From Triticum aestivum (taxonomy: Eukaryota > Streptophyta > Magnoliopsida > Poales > Poaceae), in assembly GCF_018294505.1 (NCBI RefSeq), contig NC_057808.1, positions 356,302,696-356,366,695 of the forward strand: a stretch of 64,000 nucleotides of DNA, in the 5' to 3' direction. Shown here piece by piece: positions 34,061 to 45,890 of the stretch. The translations under genes were made by a program, and so were the position numbers. How positions within the stretch are numbered: the first letter of the stretch is position 1; the number at the start of each line of letters is the position of its first letter. The notes below the pieces were generated by a model. The model was not told where the DNA came from. It worked only from the letters and a program-made list of their open reading frames with translations, and ran no database searches.

Positions 34061-37000
34061 TTAGGAATAATCTCGTCCTCGAGATTTCAGCTGATCCTCG
34101 AATAGATATGGATATTCTGCCTGAAGGAAATCTTCCCTTTCCCATGTAGCTTCATCCTCAGTGTGGTTGCTCCACTGAACTCTGAAATTTTTTGTCGTTT
34201 TCTGACGGGTCCTCCGTTCAGACACTTCCAATATCTTTACTGGCCTCTCTCTGTAGGTGAGGTCTGGTTGTGTATCAATGCTCTCATGAGATACATGCTT
34301 CTCCGGGTTACTTACACATTTTCTCAATTGTGAGACGTGGAATACGTCATGGACGTCTGACAGCTCCTTGGGTAGGTCTAGTTGGTAGGCTACCGTGCCT
34401 CTTCGTGCAATTATACAGAATGGTCCAATAAATCTCGGGGCTAGCTTCCCCTTAATTTTGAACCGCTGCAGGCCCCTCATAGGAGACACTCGTAGGTATA
34501 CGGAATCACCGGGTTCAAAGCTGACCTCACGATGTTTTTGATCGTAGTAGCTCTTTTGTCGGCTCTGTGCTGTCTTGAGTCTGTCCCTGATCTGTTTAAC
34601 TTTCTCCTCGGCCTCCTTGAGCATGTCTGGGCAGAAGATACGACTGTCACCTGTTTCTGACCAATTCAGTGGGGTACGACACCTCCGTCCGTACAATGCT
34701 TCAAAGGGTGCCATTTGCAAGCTGGCTTGGTAACTGTTGTTGTAAGCAAACTCGGCATACGGCAAACTCTCTTCCCAACTGGATCCATAGGTGAGCATAC
34801 AGGCTCTCAGCATATCCTCTAGGATTTGGTTCACATGTTCCGTTTGTCCATCAGTCTGAGGGTGGTACGCTGTACTGAAAGCTAGTTGCGTGCCCAGAGC
34901 TTGTTGTAGGTAATCCCAAAATTTGGAGACAAATTGGGTGCCTCGGTCGGATATTATAGTCCTTGGGAGTCCATGCAAACAAACTATACGAGAGAGATAA
35001 AGCTTGGCCAGCCTTTGTGTGGAGTAGGTAGTCTTCACGGGAATGAAATGAGCAACCTTGGTTAGTCGGTCTGTGATGACCCATATGGCGTCATTTCCGC
35101 GTTGTGATCGAGGTAGTCCGATAATGAAGTCCATCCCTATTTCATCCCATTTCCACTCCGGTATCCTGTTTGGCTGGAGTAGCCCTGCTAGCTTTTGATG
35201 CTCGGCCTTGATGCGCTGACATGAATCGCAATAAGCAATAAATGTGGCTATATCCCTTTTCATACCGTGCCACCAAAATCTTTCCTGAATGTCCTTGTAC
35301 ATTTTGGTTCCTCCAGGGTGGATCGAGTATGGAGCGGTGTGGCTTTCGGTTAAGATTTGTTGCTTGAGTTCCTCAATGTTAGGTACGCAAAGTCTGTCTC
35401 CGTACCATAATATTCCTTTGCTGTCTGTGACGAACGCCGAAGCCTTACCGAGGTTCATTTTCTTTCTTATACCTTCGATGCTGGGATGTCCCTGTTGAGC
35501 CTTCTTAATTTGTTCCACTAGGGTGGGTCGTATCTCCAGATTTGATATGGTGCCCTCAGAGACTAACACCATGTTGAGCCTAGCAAACTCTTGCTGAAAC
35601 TCAGGCCTCAAGTTTTGGGGACCATCGTTGTCCGGGCTGGGGTTTCGACTAAGGGCATCGGCCACTACATTTGCTTTCCCTGGATGGTAGTGAATACCGA
35701 CATCATAGTCCTTGACCAATTCCAACCAGCGTCGTTGGCGCAAGTTTAGCTCTGGTCGAGTGAAAATATATTTAAGGCTCTTATGGTCCGTATATATTTC
35801 ACAGCGATTTCCCAACAGAAAGTGCCTCCACTCCTTGAGTGCATGTATGACTGCTGCTAGCTCCAAGTCATGTGTTGGGTAATTTTCCTCATGTTTTCGC
35901 AACTGCCTGGAGGCATACGCGACAACTTTGCCATCCTGCATTAGTACACACCCGAGACCCTTTCGGGACGCGTCACAATACACTTCAAAACTCTTGTGTA
36001 TGTCTGGCACAGTTAAGACCGGTGCGGTTGTTAGTTTCTTCTTGAGTCCTTGGAAGCTTTTCTCGCATGCTTCCGTCCATACAAATTTCTTGTCTTTCTT
36101 GAGCAACTGTGTTATTGGTTTTGCCACAGTAGAGAATCCTTCAATAAATCTTCTGTAATATCCGGCCATTCCCAGGAAACTCCGCACATCTGTCACGTTG
36201 GCGGGTGGCTTCCAGTCAAGTATGGCTTTGACTTTCTCTGGGTCTACGGCCACGCCTTCTTGGTTTAATATGTGGCCTAGGAAACCAACTTGTCTTAGCC
36301 AAAATTCACACTTGCTAAATTTGGCATACAACTGATGTTTCCTCAATTCTCCCAAAACGATTCTGAGATGCTCAGCATGCTCTTCCGGTGTCCTTGAGTA
36401 AACCAGAATATCGTCAATGAACACCACAACAAATTTGTCCATGAATTTCATGAACACTTTGTTCATGAGGTGGACGAAATATGCGGGGGCGTTCGTTAGT
36501 CCAAAAGGCATCACTGTGAACTCATATAACCCATATCTGGAAGTGAATGCTGTCTTGGGGATATCTTCTGTCCGTACTTTCAATTGGTGATATCTCGATC
36601 TCAAATCAATTTTTGAGAACACCTTGGCTTGTGCGAGCTGGTCAAACAAATCATTTATCCGTGGCATCGGATATTTGTTTTTGATGGTGACCATATTGAG
36701 GGCTCGATAGTCTATACACAGTATCAGTGTCCCATCCTTTTTCTTGGCGAATAATACTGGCGAACCCCATGGTGAGGAGCTGGCTCGAATAAATCCTTTG
36801 TCCAATAATTCCTTTATCTGCTTTTTCAACTCCACCAATTCTGAGGGTGCCATTCTATAAGGTTTCTTATAGATGGGAGCGGTGCCAGGTGCTAGTTCGA
36901 TGCTGAACTCTATCTCTCGGTCTGGTGGCATGCCTGGTAGTTCTTCAGGAAATACATCAGGGAACTCGCATACCACTGGAACTTTTCTCAGTTCTGAAAT

Positions 37001-38503
37001 GTCCACTTTGTTCAGCTTTGGTTGCCGTGACCGTGGCCTTTCTTGAGCTGTAACCTTTATTGTCTTGCCATGATGGTGAGTGAGAATCACGGTCCGATTG
37101 AAACAGTCAATGAATCCTTTGTTGGTGGTCAACCAGTCCATCCCTAAAATGACATCCAGTCCTTTATTTTCCAACACGATGAGATTGGCTTGGAACTGTA
37201 GTCCTTCGAATTCAATGATCACTCCTTGGCAGTAACTCTGAGTGATTTGCTTATTCCCGGGGGACTTGATGATCATAGATTTTTCCAAGGGAAGTATCGA
37301 AAAACCATGTTGCAAAACAAAACTCTTCGAAATGAACGAATGGGAAGCTCCAGAATCAAACAAAACCGTGGCAGGTACTGTGTTGACAGGGAACGTACCG
37401 AGCACGATGTCTGGGGCATTCTGCGCTTCTTCCCTGGTCACATGGTTCAGGTGACCCTTCCTGTGATTGTTGTTGGGATTGAAATTGTTGCGCTTGGGGG
37501 CTAGATTGTTTCCACCATTGTTCGGCTTGGGGGCCGAGTTCCTCGGTTTTGGGCACTGTTTAGCATAGTGCCCTTCTTCTCCACAAGCATAGCATGTGAC
37601 CCCTGGATGGTACGTGAACTCCTTGTCCCTGGCATGAAACTGTCTGACGGGCCTTATATCAGTAGTCGTGGATTTCCTTGCCCCTGTCCTTGGAACCTCA
37701 GTCTTGCTTCGGTTGTTGCGAGCGAGGGTCGTCTTGTCCCTTTTCCGCTTACGGATATCCTCCAGGCTGCGGCGCTCATTCTCCAAGGTAATGGCCTTGT
37801 CAACCAGGGTTTTAAAATCCGGGAAAGTGTGTACCACCAGTTGGCATCTTAGGGCTGGTGCCAGGCCGTCCAGGAATTTTTCCATCTTCTTGTTCACTGT
37901 CATGTGCTCGTCGTAGGCATAACGAGATAGCTGGGTAAACTGACCGTTGTATTCTGTCACTGACATGCCTCTTTGCTTGAGATCGTCAAATTCTCTCTTC
38001 TTGATTTTTATGATGCTCCTGGGGATGTGTGCCCCACGAAAGCCTTCCTTGAATTCTTCCCAGGTGATGTTGTGTTCACTGGGATGCATGTGTAGGAAGT
38101 TTTCCCACCATGCTGCAGCTGCTCCAGTAAGGTAGTGTGGTGCATAAAGCACCTTCTCATGATCTGAACACTGAGCAATAATCAGCTTCCTTTCGATGTC
38201 ACGAAGCCAATCGTCGGCTTCTAGCGGCCTATCGGTGTGAGCAAACGTTGAAGGGCGAGTCTTCTGTAAATCAGATAACTTGGAATGAGGTTGATAGGGT
38301 TCACGGTGGTTTCCCATATTGATGACGTGATTCATCATCTCTTGGTGTTGTTGCTGGCTTTGTTCGAAGAGACGGCATACTTGAGACAGGGCTGCTTCGC
38401 TGTCCTGTTGACTGGACTGACCCGGAGTGAAGTTGTTGCTAGTCTGTGTCCCATAAACTTCTTCTGGCTGATTGGGCATGGAACGGGTCCACGGACGAGA
38501 CAT
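34061..38503 (-). CDS. Element E Gag-Pol polyprotein, uninterrupted
   Basis: 1480 codons from the Met in [12 protein letters not shown]; an upstream in-frame Met at 38581 adds 26 residues of poor Gag character. Domains in order: Gag core ([23 protein letters not shown], residues ~95-220); zinc knuckle [14 protein letters not shown] (~303); protease [10 protein letters not shown] (~380); RT with FIDDILVYS (~693); RNase H with [24 protein letters not shown]; integrase zinc-binding segment; core acids in [18 protein letters not shown] and DGQTEHVNQ; chromodomain-like end ([16 protein letters not shown], ~1440). All catalytic residues are present. One oddity is [12 protein letters not shown], where element D, like most relatives, has Gly (SGYHQ) rather than the first Arg of SRYHQ. 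Made from one frame, so Gag:Pol ratio must be set after translation. Confidence 0.95.
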   Translation of the reverse strand: MSRPWTRSMPNQPEEVYGTQTSNNFTPGQSSQQDSEAALSQVCRLFEQSQQQHQEMMNHVINMGNHREPYQPHSKLSDLQKTRPSTFAHTDRPLEADDWLRDIERKLIIAQCSDHEKVLYAPHYLTGAAAAWWENFLHMHPSEHNITWEEFKEGFRGAHIPRSIIKIKKREFDDLKQRGMSVTEYNGQFTQLSRYAYDEHMTVNKKMEKFLDGLAPALRCQLVVHTFPDFKTLVDKAITLENERRSLEDIRKRKRDKTTLARNNRSKTEVPRTGARKSTTTDIRPVRQFHARDKEFTYHPGVTCYACGEEGHYAKQCPKPRNSAPKPNNGGNNLAPKRNNFNPNNNHRKGHLNHVTREEAQNAPDIVLGTFPVNTVPATVLFDSGASHSFISKSFVLQHGFSILPLEKSMIIKSPGNKQITQSYCQGVIIEFEGLQFQANLIVLENKGLDVILGMDWLTTNKGFIDCFNRTVILTHHHGKTIKVTAQERPRSRQPKLNKVDISELRKVPVVCEFPDVFPEELPGMPPDREIEFSIELAPGTAPIYKKPYRMAPSELVELKKQIKELLDKGFIRASSSPWGSPVLFAKKKDGTLILCIDYRALNMVTIKNKYPMPRINDLFDQLAQAKVFSKIDLRSRYHQLKVRTEDIPKTAFTSRYGLYEFTVMPFGLTNAPAYFVHLMNKVFMKFMDKFVVVFIDDILVYSRTPEEHAEHLRIVLGELRKHQLYAKFSKCEFWLRQVGFLGHILNQEGVAVDPEKVKAILDWKPPANVTDVRSFLGMAGYYRRFIEGFSTVAKPITQLLKKDKKFVWTEACEKSFQGLKKKLTTAPVLTVPDIHKSFEVYCDASRKGLGCVLMQDGKVVAYASRQLRKHEENYPTHDLELAAVIHALKEWRHFLLGNRCEIYTDHKSLKYIFTRPELNLRQRRWLELVKDYDVGIHYHPGKANVVADALSRNPSPDNDGPQNLRPEFQQEFARLNMVLVSEGTISNLEIRPTLVEQIKKAQQGHPSIEGIRKKMNLGKASAFVTDSKGILWYGDRLCVPNIEELKQQILTESHTAPYSIHPGGTKMYKDIQERFWWHGMKRDIATFIAYCDSCQRIKAEHQKLAGLLQPNRIPEWKWDEIGMDFIIGLPRSQRGNDAIWVITDRLTKVAHFIPVKTTYSTQRLAKLYLSRIVCLHGLPRTIISDRGTQFVSKFWDYLQQALGTQLAFSTAYHPQTDGQTEHVNQILEDMLRACMLTYGSSWEESLPYAEFAYNNSYQASLQMAPFEALYGRRCRTPLNWSETGDSRIFCPDMLKEAEEKVKQIRDRLKTAQSRQKSYYDQKHREVSFEPGDSVYLRVSPMRGLQRFKIKGKLAPRFIGPFCIIARRGTVAYQLDLPKELSDVHDVFHVSQLRKCVSNPEKHVSHESIDTQPDLTYRERPVKILEVSERRTRQKTTKNFRVQWSNHTEDEATWEREDFLQAEYPYLFEDQLKSRGRDYS

Positions 38504-38581
38504 TTTTCTAGTCTGGGGTATTATTTTGCAAAACTCATGAGAAGAACTGTGTGGTACAAGGAAAATCTTGTGAAGGCACAA

Positions 38582-38826
38582 ACTTAAAAGACCTCAAGAT
38601 TTTTCAAGAAAGCATAAACGATTTTGCATGGAGACGAACTGCTTAACCCAAATCTTACACGCGAAAAGCAAACACACGATACAACACTCAGGATGTGCGT
38701 ACACAATCCTGACATGTTATTTAGACTAGCATACTCCTCCGGAGAGCAGCGAACACACTAATACAAACTAGCGTACAGTTAAAACACATCATACAAGCAG
38801 ACATAACGCGCGGCTACTCGGCGCTC
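38582..38826 (-). other. Intercistronic spacer between 5' ORF and Gag-Pol of element E
   Basis: About 245 bp to the first Met, 323 bp to the likely gag ATG, with no coding frame. On the minus strand it ends in CCCCAGACTAG just before AAAATGTC, a possible splice acceptor. Confidence 0.5.
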
Positions 38827-39633
38827 TCAGTCGGAGATGGTGACGATGTCCTTTCCCTTGCCGAGGGCAAGAATCAGCGGTGCAGGGGATTCAACCTCCA
38901 CCTCCTCTCTAGTAGGTTCCTGGCGCGTAGCACTGCGCTGCGGTGATGGTACGGGGGCGACAGGCGGCAGAGCGGGTGCGGCAGGCGGTGCAGCTCTGAC
39001 TGGAGTAGGAGCGATGACTCGGTCGAACTCCTCAGTGGTAGGCAGACGGCGAGCAGTGGCCAAAACGGCCGGTGCATAAGAGGCTGAAGACGAGACGAAT
39101 GTCAGAGGCGGTGCTGTGAGGAGAAGCTCCTTCCTGCTGGCAGGACCGCCCCGGACTAAGTCCATGCGGGCAGCCACAAGATCGTCCACGAGGTTGTCGA
39201 AAGACTCCTCTAGAGCCTTGAGATACTCCACAACCATCTCGATGGCTTCATCTCGTTCTCCCCGATGGCAGGCGAATGCATAGTGACAAGTGTATGGCAC
39301 ATGGCATGGGAGGTAGCGGTAGCGACGAGTCTTCATCATAGGAAGGATATCCCGGAGGCGAGCTATCGCCTCACGGGCAGCCATCTGCATGGCATGCCTC
39401 TCCGTAGGCATGGCCCTTCCCACAAAACGGAAGTGGCGAGACGCAGAACGTCCTCCCTTGAATTGCACCACGGCTTGGTGCATAGACACGTCGTCGCTGA
39501 GCTTGTGCTGGTAAAGTGTGAACTCCGGGCGAGTTGCTGGCCCGATCGCGAGCTTGGTGATGGAGACGAGGAGTTTGACAAACCCCTCGGGCACGTTCGT
39601 GAACACTCGAGTCTCGCAGTTGCTGCCAGCCAT
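38827..39633 (-). CDS. Extra 5' ORF of element E (dsRBD-like outline, intact)
   Basis: 268 codons, MAGSNCETRVFTNVPEGF, between primer site and gag. Residues 36-60: P36, Y41, L45 and the strand MHQAVVQFKG. Residues 66-93: a second strand and an Ala-pair helix (HAMQMAAREAIARL, AA at 85-86). This is the strand-strand-helix spacing of a dsRNA-binding domain, but the usual helix-start lysines are absent. Residues ~125-165 form a helix-rich stretch (EMVVEYLKALEESFDNLV). A Pro/Ala-rich linker follows, ending in GKGKDIVTISD. It is intact in the youngest element and homologous to the ORFs of D and F, so it is probably a real protein of this lineage. Biochemical role unknown; a host gene fragment is less likely given three copies in the same place. 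Confidence 0.8.
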   Translation of the reverse strand: MAGSNCETRVFTNVPEGFVKLLVSITKLAIGPATRPEFTLYQHKLSDDVSMHQAVVQFKGGRSASRHFRFVGRAMPTERHAMQMAAREAIARLRDILPMMKTRRYRYLPCHVPYTCHYAFACHRGERDEAIEMVVEYLKALEESFDNLVDDLVAARMDLVRGGPASRKELLLTAPPLTFVSSSASYAPAVLATARRLPTTEEFDRVIAPTPVRAAPPAAPALPPVAPVPSPQRSATRQEPTREEVEVESPAPLILALGKGKDIVTISD

Positions 39634-39778
39634 CTACAAAAGTAGGCAAAAGTTCTGAGTAGTCATGTCATAAATTTATGATGACCAACCGAAAATAGCT
39701 ACAATTGCAAAATGCTGAAAAGCACAAAAGACGCTAATAACCGATTAGCGATCGCACCTAGTGGCTTCCTACAGTCAG

Positions 39779-39794
39779 CCTGGCTCTGGTACCA
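39779..39794 (-). other. Primer-binding site of element E (initiator tRNA-Met)
   Basis: Minus strand TGGTACCAGAGCCAGG, four bases from the 5' LTR. It differs from the tRNA-iMet complement by one transition. Confidence 0.9.
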
Positions 39795-40494
39795 AGCTTG
39801 TCACGACCGGTTTTTCAATAAAATATTTATTGAGAGACCAATCCCTTTTACGGATCAGTAAAGAAGAATTCCTTCTCACTGGTAGACAATATCTTGGTCA
39901 CAGAAGAAAAATACCAGGGGTACTGAATATAATACAAGGTTGAGCGGGGACTGCTCAACAATTTATTACATGCACGCCGAATAGACATAACGGCGGATAG
40001 GGTGGCATAACTACTAACTCATGATAACAACGGTGGTGGAAAAATCACAGCGGAGCGGGTGATATGACTCCTGCAAACTACAGCTCTTCGAGCGTCGGGG
40101 TGAAGCTCGAGGAGGTTTATTGCGGGTGGCGGAAGCGTATATAATACAAGTGACCAATATCCAGGATCGCACAGGACTGACTGGGATTCCTCTAGGCGTC
40201 GGACTCACTATCAAACTCTTCATCCAAGAGATCGCCTTCGTCAACATCTGGCCAAATCAACAAGCCAGGTGAGTACTATGAAAGTACTCGCAAGACAGTT
40301 CGGACATAAGATATAACAAATGTAAACATGAAGCATAAGAACAGAATAACAAGTGCGTTCAGACATAGAGACAATAATGCATGGGGAAATAACAGAGAAG
40401 TCGGGCGGTAGTCCTCCCGAAATGCAAAAATAAATACTGGGTGCCAAACGAGGGTCTGAATGACTCCTCGAGAGGAAACTGCAAGAATAATAAT

Positions 40495-40752
40495 GCCGCA
40501 GTCGGGCGTCGGGGCGACACCACATAAAGGGCTTATAACAGAAAATGAAAGACAGTGCGTGCCACAGTCGGACGTCTGAGCGACATCACATAAAGGGCTT
40601 ATATTGAAAGTAAGAGACAAACATGCCACAGTCGGACGTCTGAGCGACATCACATAAAGGGCTTATATTGAAAGTAAGAGACAAACATGCCACAGTCGGA
40701 CGTCTGAGCGACATCACATAAAGGGCTTATATTGAAAGTAAGAGACAAACAA
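40495..40752. repeat. 64-bp tandem repeat in element E LTR (second copy)
   Basis: Units start at 40495 (diverged), 40561, 40625 and 40689, the same copy number and order as in the partner LTR. Confidence 0.9.
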
Positions 40753-42414
40753 CAGGGTTAGTCCATCCACAGGAATAACGTTCAGCCAAGATTTCTACTC
40801 TAACTCACTTACCGGAAAGAAGAATATACCACGAGGTTACGACATAGACATGGATACGCTGATCACGATACTTGACCTTGGATACGATGACTCGGAAGGA
40901 TTTGACTCTGCAGAGTTGTACTTTAACCACAGCCAACGGATTTCAGTAGTCACGGGGACTAGTTCCGTTTACGGTGTTTTGGAAGAAACACATCTAACCA
41001 GTACACACCCATTCAACAATCCGAAGCCAGGAATCACCCTCGGCAACGTTCAAGAAAAACTTTGAGACGGGGAGGCTACAACCTCGCGTAGCATGGGATC
41101 AAATTTCTATACGCGCGCTCTAAGGGTTGCCCCCCTCTCGGTCCCAACCGGAAACACCCATGCCCCCTGACCGGATGACTGGCTTTAATCCAGGGCCATG
41201 GAACCATCATCCCGGCCCCTCTGTTTGGTGTGTACTCGGAAAGAGGTTACCAACTTACTAAACCGCATTCTGGCAGAAAACAAGTGGTAGCACGGAAGGG
41301 GGAAGAATGATAACGTGACTCCGTCCACGTTAACGTCGGAATTTATCGGATGACGCAAGGCTGGCATGCTACAACAGTACCACCTTACTGCCCTTCATGT
41401 CACCACATGACTAGGCCATCTCTCATCAGAGATCACAGTAACTTTGGAACACACGGGTAGTTGCCTCACAAGCAACGAGATACTCACCGATACTCATATG
41501 CCACGCACAACCTTTCACGCAAACATGCAAAACACCTATCATATCAAAGGTTCAAACATGCTTGCCTGGTTCGGAGAAGTCGGAGTCTAGCTCGGCGAAG
41601 TTCGCAGCTCCGTCACCTCTTCCGGAACCTACGGTATAGCGAAAAGGCATACTAACGAGAAAACCAACGCGTGCATAAAAGTTGTTCCAAAAATTTTCCA
41701 AATAAATCCCATAAAAAACTAGACAAAATTATAAGATTGTCAGAAAAAGAATCACTCAAAAAATCACTTTTTATCAAAAAGTTATAAGGGTTTCTGTCCA
41801 GGGACTCATCTGTAATGAAACAGAGAAGTTCCAGGGACTTAACTGAGAAAACAGAAAATGGTTCGAATAGAAACGCGCCAGCCCACAGAGAAAACGTACT
41901 CTGCCCGAAGGCGCCATCAGAAAACGCTTCGGGGGTGAAATAAGAGAGGCTGACGTGGGGGGTCCACATGTCAGGTTTGAAAAACCTTGCCGGCGCCCGA
42001 AGGCTGCGGAGGTCGCCGGCGTCGAACCACGGCGAGTCAGGGAGATCATAGTGTACCAAGAGTATCAGCGTGCCCTTCCGCGTCGGTGGGTGGTGGACTT
42101 GGACGTCGGGGAGCACCGCGTCGATGGCGACACTTTCTCCGGCGGACGGCGGCTCGGGCGATGGTGGGGAACTCCAGTGGTGTGCTGCAAACTTCGAATT
42201 GAAGTGCGGGTCAGAAGGAGGGATGTACTAGAGAGCTACTGGCAAGAGATGGGAGGCAGAGGTGCACGCACAGGAGCGAATCGAGCTGGATCCCGTGGCA
42301 GGTCGCGACGGCCGGAGTCGAGGAAGGAGACTCCCTCGGGGCTCTTCCAGTGGCTAGGCAGGGTCTTGGTGGAGTGCAGAGGTGGTGTGGGTACTAGCTG
42401 GAGCTCGGGGCCTC

Positions 42415-42422
42415 TATTTATA
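42415..42422 (-). promoter_or_regulatory. Predicted TATA box of element E 5' LTR
   Basis: TATAAATA on the minus strand in GCCTATAAATAGAGG. Transcription would run leftward through U5, the 5' ORF and Gag-Pol, leaving about 2.6 kb of R/U5 leader. Confidence 0.65.
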
Positions 42423-43721
42423 GGCGGCTCGAGGGGGTGGCCGTGAACGGGGTTGCTCCGGCGAGCAATTACGGCGAGGCAGTGGCTTGGCAGGGAGTTT
42501 AGGTGGCCAGGCAGCATCAGTGAGGTGTACTGGTGCCGTTCCCCCGCTAATCCCGGTCGGTCTTGGTGTAATGGCGCCGGTCCACGGTGGGGTGGCCGCA
42601 CGGGCACGACGGCGACAGAGAGCGCGCTCCGCGCCCAGCGGTTCACGACGAGGGTGGCAGCGCGCACTGGGGAGTGGAAGACCACGCGGCGATCTCCGGT
42701 GGCTTGGGCGGCGCTGGGTGGCGCCGTCTGCGCTGCGCCTCTCTCTGGCGGCCGCAAAGCCGCCGCTGGCGTCGGTCACGGGGCGGCGCACCTCCTCCAG
42801 CTCGTCGCCGACGCCCGCAAGCATCCAGGCGCTCGTGCGGTGCAGAGGACAAGGGGGAGGGGACAGGAAACACGGCGACGCCGGGCACTGGCGAGATCGA
42901 CAACAGACACTGAAGAAAACGACAGTGATTCAGACACTGTTAACTGAATTTGACTGAACCTTATAGAAACAGTGTCCAGTAGGTGTTCGACGAAATGATT
43001 TGGTATGAAGAAAATTTTTCCTGGGGCTGGGACTTGGTGAGGTGACCTCTCAATGCACCCAGGGGCTGCCTGATTTTTCTCAGAATTTTTGGAGAGGGAT
43101 TTGAATGAATTTCATCAAATTTGGCAAAACTGGTCCAAACTTGTAGCAAGTATAGTTTGAAAAATTTGAACTGAAGACCAGTGGATCTTCATGGATCTTG
43201 GTTGAGGGTTCAAAGGACTAGGAAGGGAAATTGGTTTGGGGGCAAAAATCAAAACAGAAATGGTAGCTCCTTTGTAAATCTCCAAGGGCTAGAATAGAAG
43301 GCAAAAATTGTTTTGATAAGATTTAAATGGAAAATAAATATATGGGGAGGTTCAACTTGCTGGATTTGATGCAAATCATGATCCAAAGATGAGGAAAGGT
43401 TTATGAGAGTGGATTTGCACTAAGGTCATGGCAAGAGAGATTTGTTGAAAGGGGCAAAGAATCATTCCAAAAGCCATAGGGCAATTTCAAAGGAATTTTC
43501 AAAAGGCATTTTTCCCAAGTGAAAAGCATTTTGGTTTGAGTCCAAATAAAAAGAAAGAACCTCCAAGACCAACATCAAGTCTTGGGTGAATCCAAATAAA
43601 ACCCTTGCCAAAAAAAATATTTTGAAATGGAGGGTTCTTTTGAAGACAAATTTAAAACACCTCCCTCAAGTCAAGTAAATTTTTTGAAAAGGCCAAATAA
43701 AATTTTGGGTGTCACAGTAGA

Positions 43722-44907
43722 TGAGGTAGTACCTATTCACCTGTTTATTATCAAACCTTGGGAGTTACTTCTACGCTATGCTTGTATTGCTATGCTATGC
43801 TCGTAGACGTGGATTGGGTTTGAGTGTATCCATGACAGTTGTGAGATTGTTAATTAATGGTTCAACTTAAGGTGGCAACTTGAATACACATCTGGGTGGA
43901 TTGAGGCACCTGGGGAATCTAGTGATTGCCTGCATTTTTTTTGGAAATCCCGGGGTACCGTGTGATTCTCCTATGGACTGCCACCCAGGCTCAAAGGGAT
44001 CATGAGATTATTCATACTAGAAACTTCCGTGTGCAGCCACAACCTATTATGGGCTCTAGCATAGTTGATTAAGTCGTGTGAACTCTTACAGTGGTATACT
44101 AGCAGATGTAGGGGATGTAGGTGGTACGGTCTTCGTAAGGTGCTAACGCTTCTGAAAGACTGTGTCTCGGTCATCCGTTTCTCAAACACCATGTAGTGCG
44201 AGAAATTCAATGGAGGAGATCGAGTCTTGTGGGGAAAAGTGCACAAACCTCTGCAGAGTGTATAAACTAATCATGGTTAGCCGTGTCCCCGGTTATGGAC
44301 ATCTTGAGTATCTGGTTCTTGGATTATCATGTTGATCTCATCACTACTAAATTAATTTGATTGGGTTGTTAATGATTACTTTTAATTGGGATTGAGAGGG
44401 GGTTTACCTTCTCAATGTTTTCAACAAACTTTGTAGTTAAGTAAAATATATTCCTTTGCAGTAGGGAAAAATTGGCTTTCCGCAAAACGCAATAACCATA
44501 CAGCCTCCACCAGCCATATATGCATGTAGTGATAGCTTTATTCTGTTTACTACTCTCTTGTGTTACATTGCCAGCATATTCCATGTGCTGACCCGTTTTC
44601 GGGCTGCAACGTATCATGTTGCAGACTTTTCAGATGACAAGTAAGGAGCCTTAGGTCGTGGTCTTTCACTCAGTGATGCCGTTGGAGTTGATGGACTCAC
44701 TTTATCTTCCCAGCCTTCCGCTGTTATCGTTTTAGATGGCCTTAAGCCATATTTATTGCAATAAGTTCTCTTTTGAGACATTCGATGTAATAAGTGTGTG
44801 ATTGCTACTCTGTTATAAATCCTCCAAGTACTGTGTGTGTCAGCATTACCGATCCAGGGATGACACTTATGCACAGAGATCAGACTGTTTGAGGTCTGGT
44901 CGCTACA
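43722..44907 (+). repeat. Element D 3' LTR, part 2
   Basis: Resumes after E's GTAGA duplication and matches 22074-23263. It contains the second conserved hairpin (44285-44300) and ends GCTACA. Confidence 0.94.
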
Positions 44908-45106
44908 TCAGCATAGAGATGTTCACCATTGTTGACTACCCCATCTCACGTGATGATCGGACATGGGTTAGTTGATTTGGATCACGTATCCCTTAGATGA
45001 CTTGAGGGATGTCTACTTAAGTGGGAGTTCTTAAGTAATTTGATTAATTGAACTTAATTTATCATGAACTTAGTCTTATAGTTTTGAATATCTATGTTGT
45101 AAATCA
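44908..45106 (+). other. Element A leader, part 2
   Basis: Matches element B 13438-13646 up to the gag start. The expected gag ATG is ATA here (45107-45109). Confidence 0.85.
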
Positions 45107-45890
45107 ATAGCTCCCCTATTTTGGATATGTTCCTAGAGAAAATAAGTTGAAAGATGATAGTAGCAATGATGCGGACTGGGTCTATGATCTGAGGATTATC
45201 CTCATTACTACACAGAAGAATTATGTCCTTGATGCACCGCTAGGTGACAGACCTATTGTAGGAGCAGATGCAGACATTATGAACGTTTGGCAAGCTTGAT
45301 ATGATGACTACTTAATAGTTTAGTGCGCCATGCTTTACGGCTTAGAACTGGGACTTCAAAAACGTTTTGAACGCCATAGAGCATATAAGATGTTCCAAGA
45401 GCTGAAATTGGTATTTCTGACTCATGCCCGTGTCAAGAGGTATGAGACCTCTGACAAGTACTTTGCCTACAAGATGGAGGAGCATAGCTCAACCAGTGAG
45501 CATGTGCTCAGAATGTCTGGGTACTACAATCGCTTGAATCAAGTGGGAGTTAATCTTCCAGATAAGATAGTGATTGACAAAGTTCTCTAGTCACTATCAC
45601 CAAGCTACTAGAACTTCGTGATGAACTATAATATGCAAGGGATGACGAAAATGATTCCCGAGCTCTTCGCGATTTTGAAATCGTCGATGGTAGAAATCAA
45701 GAGAGAGCAACGAGTGTTGATGGTTAACAAGATCACTAGTTTCAAGAAAAAGGGCAAGGGAAAGAGAGGGAACTTCAAGAAGAATGGCAAGCAAGTTGCC
45801 GCTCCCATGAAGAATCCCAAAGCTGGACCCAAGCCTGAAACTGAGTGCCTCTATTGTAAAGGAAATGGTCACTGGAAATGGAACTGACCA
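45107..45890 (+). pseudogene. Element A Gag (degenerate)
   Basis: Recognisable next to element B's Gag, but the start ATG is ATA, with stops near 45298, 45588 and 45608. Fragments 45330-45590 (MLYGLELGLQKRFERH) and 45618-45887 (MMNYNMQGMTKMIPELFAIL) carry the core and basic tail. The zinc knuckle ECLYCKGNGHWKWN ends at a TGA (45885-45887) in place of the last Cys. Not translatable as a functional Gag. Confidence 0.88.

Larger units (their letters stand above)
30131..43716 (-). mobile_element. Element E: young, apparently near-intact chromodomain Gypsy retrotransposon nested in D's 3' LTR
   Basis: 13,586 bp with a perfect GTAGA duplication (30126-30130, 43717-43721). The LTRs (30131-34048 and 39799-43716) are both about 3918 bp and differ at a few tens of positions by eye, roughly 1%. 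On the minus strand the order is 5' LTR, primer site, extra 5' ORF (39633-38827), Gag-Pol (38503-34061), polypurine tract, 3' LTR. No stop or frameshift is seen in either ORF. It is the youngest dated element in the window and the best candidate for recent activity. Confidence 0.96.
39799..43716 (-). repeat. Element E 5' LTR (right copy)
   Basis: Pairs with 30131-34048 and is followed by GTAGA. Differences seen by eye cluster in the GC-rich part, for example 42050-42300. The tandem repeat is at 40495-40752. A donor-like GTAAGTGAG is on the minus strand near 40803-40812. Confidence 0.95.
20675..44907 (+). mobile_element. Element D: chromodomain (Tekay/Del-type) Gypsy retrotransposon nested in A's leader
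   Basis: Begins TGTAACATCC (20675) and ends GTCGCTACA (44907). The flanks are TCAAC (20670-20674) and TCAGC (44908-44912), a 5-bp duplication with one mismatch. The 5' LTR is 20675-23263; the 3' LTR is 28725-30130 plus 43722-44907, split by element E. The internal region carries an extra 5' ORF, Gag with one zinc knuckle, protease, RT, RNase H, integrase and a C-terminal chromodomain-like tail, all on the plus strand. At least six stops and four frameshifts make it non-autonomous. Confidence 0.94.

Noticed and set aside
37226..37504. Plus-strand frames across 35289-38587
   Set aside because: Antisense shadows of element E's polyprotein.
38827..39633. Possible captured host gene for the 5' ORF of element E
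   Set aside because: Diverged homologues occupy the same position in elements D and F, which fits a lineage gene better than a single capture.
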